A DNA stretch of 11,456 nucleotides from JAUZQZ01 sp964492105 (GTDB lineage Bacteria; Pseudomonadota; Zetaproteobacteria; Mariprofundales; Mariprofundaceae): positions 1 to 11,456 of the forward strand of contig CAZBJB010000045.1 of assembly GCA_964492105.1 (NCBI GenBank), in the 5' to 3' direction. The position numbers and the translations under genes are program-made. The notes under the pieces are model-generated. The model was not told the DNA's origin. It did no database searches and saw only the letters and a list, made by a program, of their open reading frames with translations. The number at the start of each line of letters is the position of its first letter. The first letter of the stretch is position 1. Positions 1 through 7,260 of this stretch are shown here, in pieces.

Positions 1-48
1 GGAAACAGATAGGCTGATTTCTAACGATGTCGGAGCCAGTTCTCTACT

Positions 49-600
49 CTACCCATTAGAACCCATTAGTTGCGAGCGTAATCTTACGATTTCACCCATC
101 TGAAATTCGGTGGGCCTTGTTTGTTCTTTATCAGGCGTTGCAAGCGTTAAATCAGGTTCCTTCTTTCCAATGAATTTCTGTTTTTCACCAGCAATCTTCT
201 CGATGAAGCTGCTATCTGCATCCATTGCCGTGGCAAGTCTCTGCATCGTATCCAAATCCCTGAACAGATCATCCTGTCCTGTTTCTTCAGACCCTGCATG
301 CGCCCACCTGTTACGTATGGTTTGCATTTCTTCTACGAAGTTTCGCGTTCCCGGCGGTAATGCAACTACGGAGGATATCTCAAACCAGTTTCGGTCGAAA
401 ATTCGTAATAGGGCGGCCATGTTGAGACCGGGCAGCGAATCAATTCTATATTGCTCGACAATTTGAAGCTGCGGAACCGAAAGTTTTTCTCGTACACATT
501 CTTGCCACCAAGTTGAAGATAATTTAGGCAATACCTGTCCAAGACAGGCGCACAATTCCTTTGTTAATTGCGAAAATACATCGGTGATTATTGCATGCAT
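49..600 (-). CDS. Swt1-type HEPN domain protein, probably a truncated N-terminal module
   Basis: The predicted product has 183 residues. Residues about 58-101 read like the Swt1-type HEPN domain: an LNMAALLRIFDRNWFEI stretch is followed by RNRWAH at 96-101, the R-N-x3-H signature of HEPN RNA-binding or RNase domains. From family knowledge, this domain usually sits at the N-terminus of much larger proteins (SNF2/DEAD-type helicases, DUF499 ATPases) found in phage-defence loci. Here the chain ends soon after MGEIVRLRSQ (168-177), which looks like the start of a following domain. I therefore infer a truncated gene. The stop lies in a 10 bp tandem repeat, and the same frame stays open past it to the window edge. 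The ATG at 600 is well supported: GAGGAAGGGG lies just upstream on the minus strand. It is divergent from murA with 150 bp between. No toxin or antitoxin partner is visible. The HEPN call is fairly sure; the parent protein is not known. Confidence 0.7.
   Translation of the reverse strand: MHAIITDVFSQLTKELCACLGQVLPKLSSTWWQECVREKLSVPQLQIVEQYRIDSLPGLNMAALLRIFDRNWFEISSVVALPPGTRNFVEEMQTIRNRWAHAGSEETGQDDLFRDLDTMQRLATAMDADSSFIEKIAGEKQKFIGKKEPDLTLATPDKEQTRPTEFQMGEIVRLRSQLMGSNG
51..70. repeat. 10 bp tandem duplication at the 3' end of the HEPN gene
   Basis: ACCCATTAGA is followed at once by ACCCATTAGT, two 10 bp units matching at 9 of 10 positions. The stop codon of the HEPN reading frame (49-51) overlaps the edge of this repeat. 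A duplication of 10 bp would shift the frame. However, removing one copy gives a frame that stops again about eight codons later, so it does not by itself restore a long protein. Confidence 0.6.
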
Positions 601-750
601 AACACCCCTTCCTCACCCAGTAAGGCCAAAAGCAAACAGTATCTTACAGGCTAAGAACATTCCATTGCGGATAAATGGAGCAGACAATGGCGCGATAGCA
701 TTCATGAATCATGCAGGCTATATTGCACCGCGACATGATCTGGTGCTTCA

Positions 751-2049
751 ATGGATAGTATTATCATACAGGGAGGTCGGCCGCTTTCCGGCACGGTCGA
801 GATTAGCGGTGCAAAAAATGCCGCGTTGCCGTTACTGGCGGCAGGCATCCTCGCCGATGGCCCTATGACGTATCACCGCATCCCCCATTTACGTGACATC
901 ACCACCATGATGACGCTACTGGCCAATCAGGGGGCGGATGTGTCCATGGATGATAAAAACCGGGTGCGTGTGAGCACATCTTCACATACCTTGCCCGAAG
1001 CCCCCTATGAACTGGTCAAGACCATGCGTGCGTCGGCCCTGGTGCTTGGCCCGCTTCTGACCCGTTTCGGTCAGGCCCGCGTCAGTCTTCCCGGCGGTTG
1101 TGCTATTGGCGCCAGACCCATGGATATGCATCTGAAAGGACTGGCGGCCATGGGTGCGGACATTCGGGTGGAAGGAGGCTATATCGTTGCAAAAGTAAAA
1201 GATAAACTGCGGGGCACACGCTTCTTTTTTGATCAGGTGACAGTAACGGGAACGGAAAACCTGATGATGGCGGCGGTATTGGCTGACGGGGAGACCATCC
1301 TGGAAAATGCCGCGCGTGAACCCGAGGTGGCGAATCTGGCCGGGGCGCTCAGACAGATGGGCGCAGATATTGAAGGAGACGGTAGCGGGTACATTTGCAT
1401 ACAGGGCGTGGACGGGCTGAGTGGTACTGAAGTATCCGTCATTGCCGATCGAATTGAAGCAGCGACCTATCTCGTTGCCGGTCTGATTACCGGTGGCGAA
1501 GTCACGGTAACACACCTTGAAAAGAATATGCTGGAAGCTTTTCTTGCGCGTCTCAGCGAGGCTGGCGCCCACGTGGAAACGGGTGAAGACTGGGTAAGAT
1601 GCCGTACCAACGGTCGATTGCGGGGTGTGAATATCCAAACCAGCCCGTATCCCGGATTTCCCACGGATCTTCAGGCCCAGTTCATGGCACTGATGTGCAT
1701 CGCCGGCGGCAGTAGCGTAATTAGTGAAACGATTTTTGAAAACCGGTTTATGCATGTGCAGGAATTGCGTCGCATGGGTGCGAATATTGTGTTGAATGGA
1801 AATAGAGCCGTCGTGGACGGGGTTCAATCCCTCTCCGGCGCTCCAGTTATGGCTACCGATCTGAGAGCATCGGCCAGTCTGGTACTGGCGGGTCTGGCGG
1901 CTACAGGCGAAACGACCATATCCCGCGTCTACCATATTGACCGGGGTTATGAACATATTGAGGAAAAATTGAGAACACTCGGAGCATCGATCAGACGGGT
2001 GGCACCCAATCCCACGTTGTTCCGGGGCATTAACCTTGCTGCACACTGA
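751..2049 (+). CDS. murA: UDP-N-acetylglucosamine 1-carboxyvinyltransferase (MurA)
   Basis: MurA transfers enolpyruvate from PEP to UDP-GlcNAc, the first committed step of peptidoglycan synthesis in the cytoplasm. The 432-residue product is slightly longer than E. coli MurA (419). The N-terminus has QGGRPLSGTVEISGAKNAA with the substrate-binding K22-N23. The catalytic loop PGGCAIGARP carries Cys117, the residue attacked by fosfomycin, so the enzyme is expected to be of the fosfomycin-sensitive Cys type. The catalytic Asp is D306 in YPGFPTDLQAQ, and the DLRASASLVLAGLA segment (370-383) holds the PEP-contacting Arg. Two EPSP-synthase-like lobes are complete. The ATG at 751 matches the usual start of the family; the ribosome-binding site before it is weak. 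It heads the murA-his cluster, with hisG following after 4 bp, so co-transcription is likely. I saw no convincing promoter in the 150 bp upstream. Confidence 0.97.
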   Translation: MDSIIIQGGRPLSGTVEISGAKNAALPLLAAGILADGPMTYHRIPHLRDITTMMTLLANQGADVSMDDKNRVRVSTSSHTLPEAPYELVKTMRASALVLGPLLTRFGQARVSLPGGCAIGARPMDMHLKGLAAMGADIRVEGGYIVAKVKDKLRGTRFFFDQVTVTGTENLMMAAVLADGETILENAAREPEVANLAGALRQMGADIEGDGSGYICIQGVDGLSGTEVSVIADRIEAATYLVAGLITGGEVTVTHLEKNMLEAFLARLSEAGAHVETGEDWVRCRTNGRLRGVNIQTSPYPGFPTDLQAQFMALMCIAGGSSVISETIFENRFMHVQELRRMGANIVLNGNRAVVDGVQSLSGAPVMATDLRASASLVLAGLAATGETTISRVYHIDRGYEHIEEKLRTLGASIRRVAPNPTLFRGINLAAH

Positions 2050-2053
2050 GTTT

Positions 2054-2719
2054 ATGGGGCAGAACGCCAACCTCACTATCGCATTGTCCAAAGGCCGTAT
2101 CCTCGGGGAAACGCTGCCCTTGCTGGAATGCGCGGGTCTAAGACCGGAGGAGGATTTGTACACCACCCGCCAACTCATGGTTGATGCCGCGGGCGGTGTC
2201 CGCTTCCTTTTAATCCGGGCCGCTGATGTTTGCACTTATGTGGAGCAGGGAGCCGCCGACATGGGCATTGTCGGACGCGACCTGCTGCTGGAACATCGCC
2301 CCCACGTTTATGAACCACTTGATCTCGGTATTGGCCGCTGTCGTTTATGCATTGCCGGTCCCGCCGATCTGGTCGCCAGGGGCAGGCCGGAAGCCGGAAG
2401 CCGTCTCAGGGTCGCCACCAAATATGACCATCTGGCGGAACAGTATTACATGGCTGAAGGCGTACATGCGGATATCATTCACTTGTACGGTTCCATGGAG
2501 CTGGCGCCACTGGTCGGCATGGCGGATCGGATTGTTGATCTGGTGGAGACGGGCAGCACGCTGGCAGCCAATAATTTAGTGGAAGAACATACCCTGTATG
2601 ACATCTCCAGCCGTCTGGTGGTGAATCCCGCAAGTTTTGCAACCCGAAGGTTGCGCATTACCCCGGTCATTAACGCATTTTCAAATGCTATAAACGAGCT
2701 AAAGCATTGCACAACATAA
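2054..2719 (+). CDS. hisG: ATP phosphoribosyltransferase, short form (HisG)
   Basis: HisG joins ATP and PRPP to give phosphoribosyl-ATP, the first step of histidine synthesis. The 221-residue product starts MGQNANLTIALSKGRI and contains DMGIVGRDLLLE (69-80), ATKYDHLAEQYY, and the PRPP-binding loop VDLVETGSTLAANN (161-174). It ends where the catalytic part ends, without the C-terminal regulatory domain of the ~300-residue form. Family knowledge says this short form needs HisZ as regulatory partner; hisZ is not in the window. I chose the ATG at 2054, 4 bp after the murA stop. A TTG at 2036 in the same frame would add six residues and overlap murA by 14 bp; I cannot exclude it. The 3' end overlaps hisD by 13 bp, which suggests translational coupling. 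Confidence 0.94.
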   Translation: MGQNANLTIALSKGRILGETLPLLECAGLRPEEDLYTTRQLMVDAAGGVRFLLIRAADVCTYVEQGAADMGIVGRDLLLEHRPHVYEPLDLGIGRCRLCIAGPADLVARGRPEAGSRLRVATKYDHLAEQYYMAEGVHADIIHLYGSMELAPLVGMADRIVDLVETGSTLAANNLVEEHTLYDISSRLVVNPASFATRRLRITPVINAFSNAINELKHCTT

Positions 2720-4023
2720 AACGTCTGGATGCCGCCGAAAGTCATTTTGATGAAGATCTGGACACGCTGCTGTCACGCGAAATCGACACTGGCACGGACG
2801 TGCAACAAATCGTAGCCGACATCATCAAGGATGTTCAACAGCGTGGCGATATGGCGCTGTGTGAATATACACGAAAATTCGATCGCTGGGATTGTACGCC
2901 TGCGGATCTTGAAATACCCAAAGCACGTATGGAGCAGGCGTGGGCATCGCTGAACGATGAGGACAGATCCTCTCTGGCATTCGCATCAGCGCGTATTCGC
3001 GCTTACCATGAACATCAACGACAGGAAAGCTGGGAATTTACGGATGATGCCGGTCTGACGCTGGGACAACGTATTATGCCACTGGATCGTGCCGGTCTCT
3101 ATGTTCCGGGAGGTAAAGCCGCCTACCCTTCATCCGTATTGATGAATGCTATCCCCGCGAGGGTGGCTGGCGTAGAAGACATTGTCATGGTCGTTCCGAT
3201 GTCGGCCAATGAGATGAATACCAATAAAATCAATGAATTAGTACTGGCTGCCGCGCATATCAGTGGCGTTGGCCGCGCCTTTGCCATCGGTGGCGCGCAA
3301 GCTGTAGCAGCGTTGGCCTATGGTACGCAAACGGTTCCCGCCGTGGACAAGATCGTTGGACCGGGCAATCGTTATGTTGCCGCCGCCAAAAAACAGGTGT
3401 TCGGCATCTGTGGCATTGATATGATCGCGGGGCCTTCGGAAATTGTGATCGTGGCCGATGGCGGAAACCCCGCATGGTTGGCCGCAGATTTTCTATCACA
3501 AGCCGAACACGATGAAGCCGCCCAGAGCATTTTTATTTCCACCGACGCACGTTTGATTGAGGCCGTTGCGGAGAACATTGAAACGTATCTTCTCACCCTT
3601 CCCCGTGCTGAAATCGCGCGTGCATCGGTGGGCATGCATGGCGCACTGGTTCATGTACCTGACCTGGCCACTGCCGCAGACGTGGTGAATCGTATTGCAC
3701 CGGAACATCTGGAACTGGCTTTGAAGGATCCGAACGGTTTGTTGCCCTGCATCCGGCATGCCGGGGCTATTTTCATCGGTCATTTCGTACCGGAGGCGCT
3801 GGGTGATTATACCGCCGGCCCCAATCATGTATTGCCAACGAACCGAACGGCGCGTTTCTCCTCCGCCCTTGGTGTGTACGATTTCACCAAACGCAGCAGC
3901 GTGATCCGTGCCAATCGCGCAGGCGTACTGGCCATCGGATCTGCTGCTGCACATCTTGCGCGTCGTGAAGGGCTTGACGCCCATGCCCTGAGCGTGGAAT
4001 TGCGCCTGAAGGATGCGGGCTAA
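2707..4023 (+). CDS. hisD: Histidinol dehydrogenase (HisD)
   Basis: HisD carries out the last two oxidations of histidine synthesis, L-histidinol to L-histidine, with NAD and a zinc ion. The 438-residue product is the normal length. Zinc ligands are visible as Q265 and H268 in DFLSQAEHDE, D367 in ALGDYTAGPNHVLPT and H426 in EGLDAHALSVE. The catalytic pair is E333-H334 in RIAPEHLELA. DRAGLYVPGGKAAYPSS (127-143) and VDKIVGPGNRYVAAAKK (213-229) are family hallmarks. The start is TTG at 2707, inside the end of hisG. The frame upstream has a stop at 2671 and no ATG or GTG in between, so TTG is the only ordinary start that keeps the N-terminus. It lies in the his operon; hisC follows directly after the stop codon. 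Confidence 0.97.
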   Translation: MHNIKRLDAAESHFDEDLDTLLSREIDTGTDVQQIVADIIKDVQQRGDMALCEYTRKFDRWDCTPADLEIPKARMEQAWASLNDEDRSSLAFASARIRAYHEHQRQESWEFTDDAGLTLGQRIMPLDRAGLYVPGGKAAYPSSVLMNAIPARVAGVEDIVMVVPMSANEMNTNKINELVLAAAHISGVGRAFAIGGAQAVAALAYGTQTVPAVDKIVGPGNRYVAAAKKQVFGICGIDMIAGPSEIVIVADGGNPAWLAADFLSQAEHDEAAQSIFISTDARLIEAVAENIETYLLTLPRAEIARASVGMHGALVHVPDLATAADVVNRIAPEHLELALKDPNGLLPCIRHAGAIFIGHFVPEALGDYTAGPNHVLPTNRTARFSSALGVYDFTKRSSVIRANRAGVLAIGSAAAHLARREGLDAHALSVELRLKDAG

Positions 4024-5070
4024 ATGATTCGTAACGACATCAAGCAGTTGTCTGCCTATCATATTCCGGATGCACGCGGTCTCATCAAACTCAATGCAAT
4101 GGAGAATCCCTATCCCCTGCCGGATACACTCAGGGATGAATGGGTCAGGCATCTTCATAACCTGAATATCAACCGTTATCCTGATACGAAAATGGACGCA
4201 CTGCGCCATGCCATTGCGGACGGAGAAGGTCTTCGGGCCGATCAGGTGCTGCTGGGTAATGGTTCGGATGAAATCATACAATTGGCATTGATTGCGGTTG
4301 ATCGGGGTGCATGTGTCATTCCCCGGCCGACATTCGTGATGTATGAGATCATTTCCCGCTGGCTTAAACGGCCGGTCGCAAGCGTTCCTCTGGAGAAGGA
4401 TTTCAGCCTCAATGCGGATGCTTTCCTGCGCGTTTGCGCCAGGGAAAAAGCAGGCATCGCCTTTCTGGCCTGCCCGAATAACCCTACGGGAAATATGTGG
4501 CCACGTAGCACCATCCAGCAGATTTCGGATAACTTTCGAGGGCTTCTGATGATAGATGAAGCCTATCATCCCTTCGCTAACGACACGTATACCGATATGA
4601 TTGATCCACACGTGATGATATTACGCACATTTTCAAAGCTGGGGATGGCGGGTTTAAGACTGGGGTATGCACTGGGTCACCCAGACACCATTGGCGAGCT
4701 AAACAAGGTACGCTTGCCCTATAACATCAATACCCTGGGACAAGCCTCGGTCAACTTTTTTTTGAAGCATTTTCACGTATTCGATGAACAGACAAAAAAG
4801 ATTTGCCGGGAACGAGACCGGCTTGTCGGCATTCTGGAGAATATGGCGCATGTCGATCCCTACCCCTCGCGGACAAATTTCATACTACTGCGCGTTCCAA
4901 ACGCAGGTTTTATCTTTGAGGCATTGAAACAGAACGGGATTTTGGTCAAAAACCTGCATGCCGAAGGGGACTTGCTGGAAAACTGCTTGCGCGTCACCAT
5001 CGGCATACCTGAAGAAAATGACCAATTCGTTGCAACGTTGAAGGAGGTTATCGGTGAAACGGACAAGTAA
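4024..5070 (+). CDS. hisC: Histidinol-phosphate aminotransferase (HisC)
   Basis: HisC is a PLP-dependent fold-type I aminotransferase that converts imidazole-acetol phosphate and glutamate to histidinol phosphate and 2-oxoglutarate. The 348 residues are of usual length. Motifs in order are NRYPD (50-54), LGNGSDEII (77-85), ACPNNPTGN (149-157, with the PLP-contacting Asn), MIDEAYHPF (176-184, Asp and Tyr contacts to PLP) and RTFSKLGMAGLRLGYALG (201-218), with K205 as the Schiff-base lysine. The ATG follows the hisD stop with no gap (TAAATG). The last 17 bp overlap hisB. It is near-certain as a class; the specific HisC role rests on the operon as well as the sequence. Confidence 0.96.
   Translation: MIRNDIKQLSAYHIPDARGLIKLNAMENPYPLPDTLRDEWVRHLHNLNINRYPDTKMDALRHAIADGEGLRADQVLLGNGSDEIIQLALIAVDRGACVIPRPTFVMYEIISRWLKRPVASVPLEKDFSLNADAFLRVCAREKAGIAFLACPNNPTGNMWPRSTIQQISDNFRGLLMIDEAYHPFANDTYTDMIDPHVMILRTFSKLGMAGLRLGYALGHPDTIGELNKVRLPYNINTLGQASVNFFLKHFHVFDEQTKKICRERDRLVGILENMAHVDPYPSRTNFILLRVPNAGFIFEALKQNGILVKNLHAEGDLLENCLRVTIGIPEENDQFVATLKEVIGETDK
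5041..5047 (+). promoter_or_regulatory. Ribosome-binding site fixing the GTG start of hisB
   Basis: AAGGAGG lies inside the end of hisC, six bases before the GTG at 5054. It is the strongest Shine-Dalgarno sequence of the operon. It decides for the GTG start and for independent re-initiation at hisB. Confidence 0.8.
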
Positions 5071-5653
5071 GCGTAACGCATCCATCACCCGCACCACCAG
5101 GGAAACGGATATTGAACTGAAACTGGGGCTGGATGGTAGCGGCATGTCCAGTATCCATACATCTATCCCGTTCCTCGATCATATGCTGGAGCAGGTGGCG
5201 CGCCACGGCCTGGTTGATTTAACCATTTCCGCCCGTGGCGACCGGGAAATTGACGACCACCACACAGTGGAAGATATTGGCATTTGTTTCGGTAAGGCAC
5301 TGCATGACGCTCTGGGTGACAAAACAGGGATCCGTCGTTATGGCCATGCCTATGTGCCGCTGGATGAAGCGCTGTCGCGCGTCGTCCTGGATTTATCGGG
5401 TCGTCCGGGTATGGAATACCACATCCCTTTTCCCAAGGAACGTGTGGGAGACTTTGACGTGGATTTATTCAAGGAATTCTTCCAGGCCATTGTGAACCAT
5501 GGGAAAATCACGCTTCACATTGATGCCATCCGGGGTGGTAACAACCATCACATCATTGAAACGGCGTTCAAGGCATTTGGCCGGGCACTGCGCATGGCTG
5601 TGGAATCCGATCCGCGCGTTAGTGGCATCCCTTCCACCAAGGGCGCTTTATAA
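5054..5653 (+). CDS. hisB: Imidazoleglycerol-phosphate dehydratase (HisB, single-function)
   Basis: HisB removes water from imidazoleglycerol phosphate, using manganese, to give imidazole-acetol phosphate, the substrate of HisC. The 199-residue length is that of the single-function dehydratase, without the N-terminal phosphatase domain of the enterobacterial fusion. A separate histidinol phosphatase must therefore exist elsewhere. The metal-binding motifs are present in both halves: PFLDHMLEQVARHG (39-52), DDHHTVEDIGI (67-77), NNHHIIETAFKAFGRAL (163-179), and the closing GIPSTKG. It starts at GTG 5054 with a strong ribosome-binding site, overlapping hisC by 17 bp. Its stop is directly abutted by a fold-back palindromic element, so the tight operon spacing is broken here. 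Confidence 0.97.
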   Translation: MKRTSKRNASITRTTRETDIELKLGLDGSGMSSIHTSIPFLDHMLEQVARHGLVDLTISARGDREIDDHHTVEDIGICFGKALHDALGDKTGIRRYGHAYVPLDEALSRVVLDLSGRPGMEYHIPFPKERVGDFDVDLFKEFFQAIVNHGKITLHIDAIRGGNNHHIIETAFKAFGRALRMAVESDPRVSGIPSTKGAL

Positions 5654-5873
5654 TCACAAAGACACGAAGACAGAAAGTAATTCATGCTTTTGAGCCTCTT
5701 GTAAAACTCGTGATCGACGATCTGCTTCCCCACTTTGGCCCATTTTCGAGCTGGAATTTCGTCCCACGAAGCTTATTCCAGCTCGAAAATGGGCTCAACG
5801 TGGAATTGTCGCTCATCCACCCGGCGTTTTGCAAAAGGCTCTTTTCCTTTGTGACTGTGTGACTCTGTGGTAA
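5654..5873. repeat. ~220 bp fold-back (palindromic) element between hisB and hisH
   Basis: The whole hisB-hisH spacer is close to one large imperfect inverted repeat with its axis near 5766. At the outside, 5654-5677 and the reverse complement of 5849-5872 share 17 of 24 positions when aligned with a small offset. In the middle, 5692-5707 pairs with 5826-5841 at 14 of 16. In the core, 5738-5757 pairs perfectly with 5775-5794. The outer ends (CACAAAGACACGAAG on the left, CTGTGTGACTCTGTGG on the right) resemble widely scattered intergenic sequences I have seen near small mobile elements in other Proteobacteria. No protein of its own is convincing. I interpret it as a MITE-like or fold-back insertion. 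RNA copied through it could form a very long hairpin and affect hisH expression. Confidence 0.7.
5738..5794. repeat. Perfect 20 bp inverted repeat with nested inner hairpin
   Basis: GCCCATTTTCGAGCTGGAAT (5738-5757) is exactly repeated in inverse at 5775-5794. The 17 bp between them contains a further small stem, TTCGT-CCC-ACGAA (5758-5770), leaving only GCTT unpaired. No T-run follows on either strand, so it is not an ordinary Rho-independent terminator. It is the core of the larger fold-back element. Confidence 0.9.
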
Positions 5874-5883
5874 GTATTCGATC

Positions 5884-6507
5884 ATGATCGCATTGATTGA
5901 TTATGGCATGGGCAACCTGCATTCCGTTGCCAAGGCGATTGAGCGCGTTGGCGGGCATATCCGCCTCGTTAAAACACCGGAAGAACTAAAGAATTGCGAT
6001 CGCATTGTATTGCCCGGTGTTGGGGCTTTTCGTGATTGTATCGGGGCTCTGCATCAAAACGGACTTGATGAAGCCATCAAACACCGCTGTGCCGGGGGAA
6101 CGCCCTTTCTGGGCATCTGCCTGGGAATGCAAGTGCTTTTAAGCCGTTCATCCGAGTTCGGTGAATATAAGGGGCTGGACATGATTCCGGGTGGCGTTAT
6201 TCGTTTTCCCCGGACGCTCCCGGCCAAGGGTCTCAAGATTCCTCACATGGGCTGGAATGACGTGCTACTGCCCGAGCAACCTCACCCGGTGCTGGAGGCA
6301 TTGAGAAACCGGCAATGTTACTTTGTCCATTCCTATTATTGTGTTCCCTCCGATGAAACCCATACGCTGGCGCAGTGCGAGTATGGTGATATCCATTTTG
6401 CCTGTGCCATAGGTCGGGATAATATCATTGGCGTGCAATTTCATCCGGAAAAAAGTCAGGCTGCAGGGTTGGCGTTACTGGAGTCATGTTTGCAATGGAA
6501 TCCGTAG
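5884..6507 (+). CDS. hisH: Imidazole glycerol phosphate synthase, glutaminase subunit (HisH)
   Basis: HisH is a class I glutamine amidotransferase that passes ammonia to HisF, making imidazoleglycerol phosphate and AICAR. The 207-residue product begins IALIDYGMGNLHSV and shows the nucleophile elbow GICLGMQ with C79, plus H187 and E189 in GVQFHPEKSQ, completing the catalytic triad. IPHMGWNDV is typical of the family. The ATG at 5884 is the only sensible start; the ribosome-binding site (GGTAAG) is poor. Its partner hisF and the usual neighbour hisA do not follow. Instead there is a 747 bp mobile remnant starting 30 bp after the stop. It probably needs HisF encoded elsewhere. Read-through from hisB must cross the fold-back element. 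Confidence 0.96.
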   Translation: MIALIDYGMGNLHSVAKAIERVGGHIRLVKTPEELKNCDRIVLPGVGAFRDCIGALHQNGLDEAIKHRCAGGTPFLGICLGMQVLLSRSSEFGEYKGLDMIPGGVIRFPRTLPAKGLKIPHMGWNDVLLPEQPHPVLEALRNRQCYFVHSYYCVPSDETHTLAQCEYGDIHFACAIGRDNIIGVQFHPEKSQAAGLALLESCLQWNP

Positions 6508-6537
6508 ATGCGTGGCAATCTTCTTTACAGAACAAAT

Positions 6538-6561
6538 GAGGTCAGGTCTCACATTCCAACA
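6538..6561 (+). repeat. Left terminal inverted repeat of the RAYT-like element
   Basis: This 24 bp end contains GGTCAGGTCTCAC and ends in CCAACA. It matches the reverse complement of 7261-7284 at 22 of 24 positions. Confidence 0.8.
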
Positions 6562-6573
6562 TATTTTACGACC

Positions 6574-6731
6574 TAGATCCTGCAAGTGATCGTGCACGCA
6601 GAGTGTAAGACATTGGTTTATATAGCGCATTGAAAAAACATGTTGTCACCTTATTGGTGATGAATATTTTTTCGATATGCCAGATGAATCAAGGGGTTGC
6701 GCTATGTGTGTGCGAACACTTGCAGGATCCA
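6574..6731. repeat. Long imperfect hairpin inside the RAYT-like element
   Basis: The outer arms 6574-6597 and 6708-6731 pair at about 20 of 24 positions, with GATCCTGCAAGTG perfectly mirrored. An inner hairpin runs from about 6625-6650 to 6656-6680. Its perfect TCACC/GGTGA tip encloses TTATT, then an A6/T6 stretch pairs with one bulge, and several mismatches are wobble-compatible. RAYT transposases are known to act on palindromic REP hairpins, so this may be the element's own substrate structure. No open reading frame of note lies here. Confidence 0.6.
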
Positions 6732-6735
6732 GGTA

Positions 6736-6744
6736 TGATATAAT
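6736..6744 (+). promoter_or_regulatory. Extended -10 promoter element (TGATATAAT)
   Basis: A perfect TGnTATAAT extended -10 lies 6 bp before the transposase ATG at 6751. No good -35 is present at 16-18 bp, which an extended -10 can tolerate. It reads rightwards, so it would drive the broken transposase gene and possibly the downstream carA. Confidence 0.45.
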
Positions 6745-6750
6745 GCGGTC

Positions 6751-7259
6751 ATGGTAAGACCACTTCGACTTGAATTTCCAGGCGCGCTTTATCACGTCAC
6801 TTCCCGTGGTAATGACCATGAATCCATTTACATGGATGACAAAGACCGGAAGACATTCCTCTGACGCTTGATGATATCTATTGTCGTTACCACTCTGGCT
6901 CATTCATGCCTGTTGTCTTATGGGGAATCACTACCACCTGCTGACAGAGACACCGGACGGGAATCTGTCTATCGGCATGCGCCGCATGTCAATATCGGAT
7001 CTTGGGAGAATGCGCGGACCGCATATGTCAGCTTTGTACAGTGTGGGATAGAGGGATCCAGTCCACTGAAGGATGTGCAGGAGCATGCGGACCTGGGCGA
7101 TGATTCTTTCCTGATCGGGACAAGGCTATGGCAGCAGCGTATCTGTCCGGGGCTTATACCATGAAGGAGATCGGGCCCTTCTTTGGCCTTCACTATATGA
7201 TGGTGAGTTGCGCCGTGAAAAAGTTCCTCAGTCTTGATGAAAAAGGAAAGGCAGAGTGA
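6751..7259 (+). pseudogene. REP-associated tyrosine transposase (RAYT/IS200-like), internally deleted and frameshifted
   Basis: The first 37 codons give RPLRLEFPGALYHVTSRGND, the standard N-terminus of this family, and stop at 6862. Homology continues in other frames. Around 6896 onward, WLIHACCLMGNHYHLLTETP carries the HUH metal-binding motif (HYH). Around 7017-7130, YVSFVQCGIEGSSP and LGDDSFL match the C-terminal part. Finally AMAAAYLSGAYTMKEIGPFF is the C-terminal helix-turn-helix-like segment, which runs to a TGA at 7257. About 120 residues expected between the HUH region and the YVSFV block are missing, including the segment with the catalytic tyrosine. The product cannot be active. An ATG at 6751 and the extended -10 remain intact. 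Confidence 0.85.
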
Positions 7260-7260
7260 A

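Noticed and set aside
702..711. 10 bp palindrome ATTCATGAAT upstream of murA as an operator
   Set aside because: It is short, single and without a clear promoter nearby, so chance is a sufficient explanation.
982..2235. 417-codon open frame on the minus strand opposite murA and hisG
   Set aside because: Composition is cysteine-, histidine- and serine-rich with no recognisable motif, and it lies entirely opposite unmistakable murA and hisG codons.
3496..4611. 371-codon open frame on the minus strand opposite hisD and hisC
   Set aside because: It is antisense to two clear enzymes and has no motif or ribosome-binding site.
5738..5794. Perfect hairpin read as a Rho-independent terminator after hisB
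   Set aside because: There is no T-run after either arm, and hisH of the same pathway follows, so termination here is not supported.
6868..7164. Independent 98-codon gene in the hisH-carA gap
   Set aside because: Its second half is a piece of the disrupted transposase in one of several frames, so it belongs to the pseudogene.
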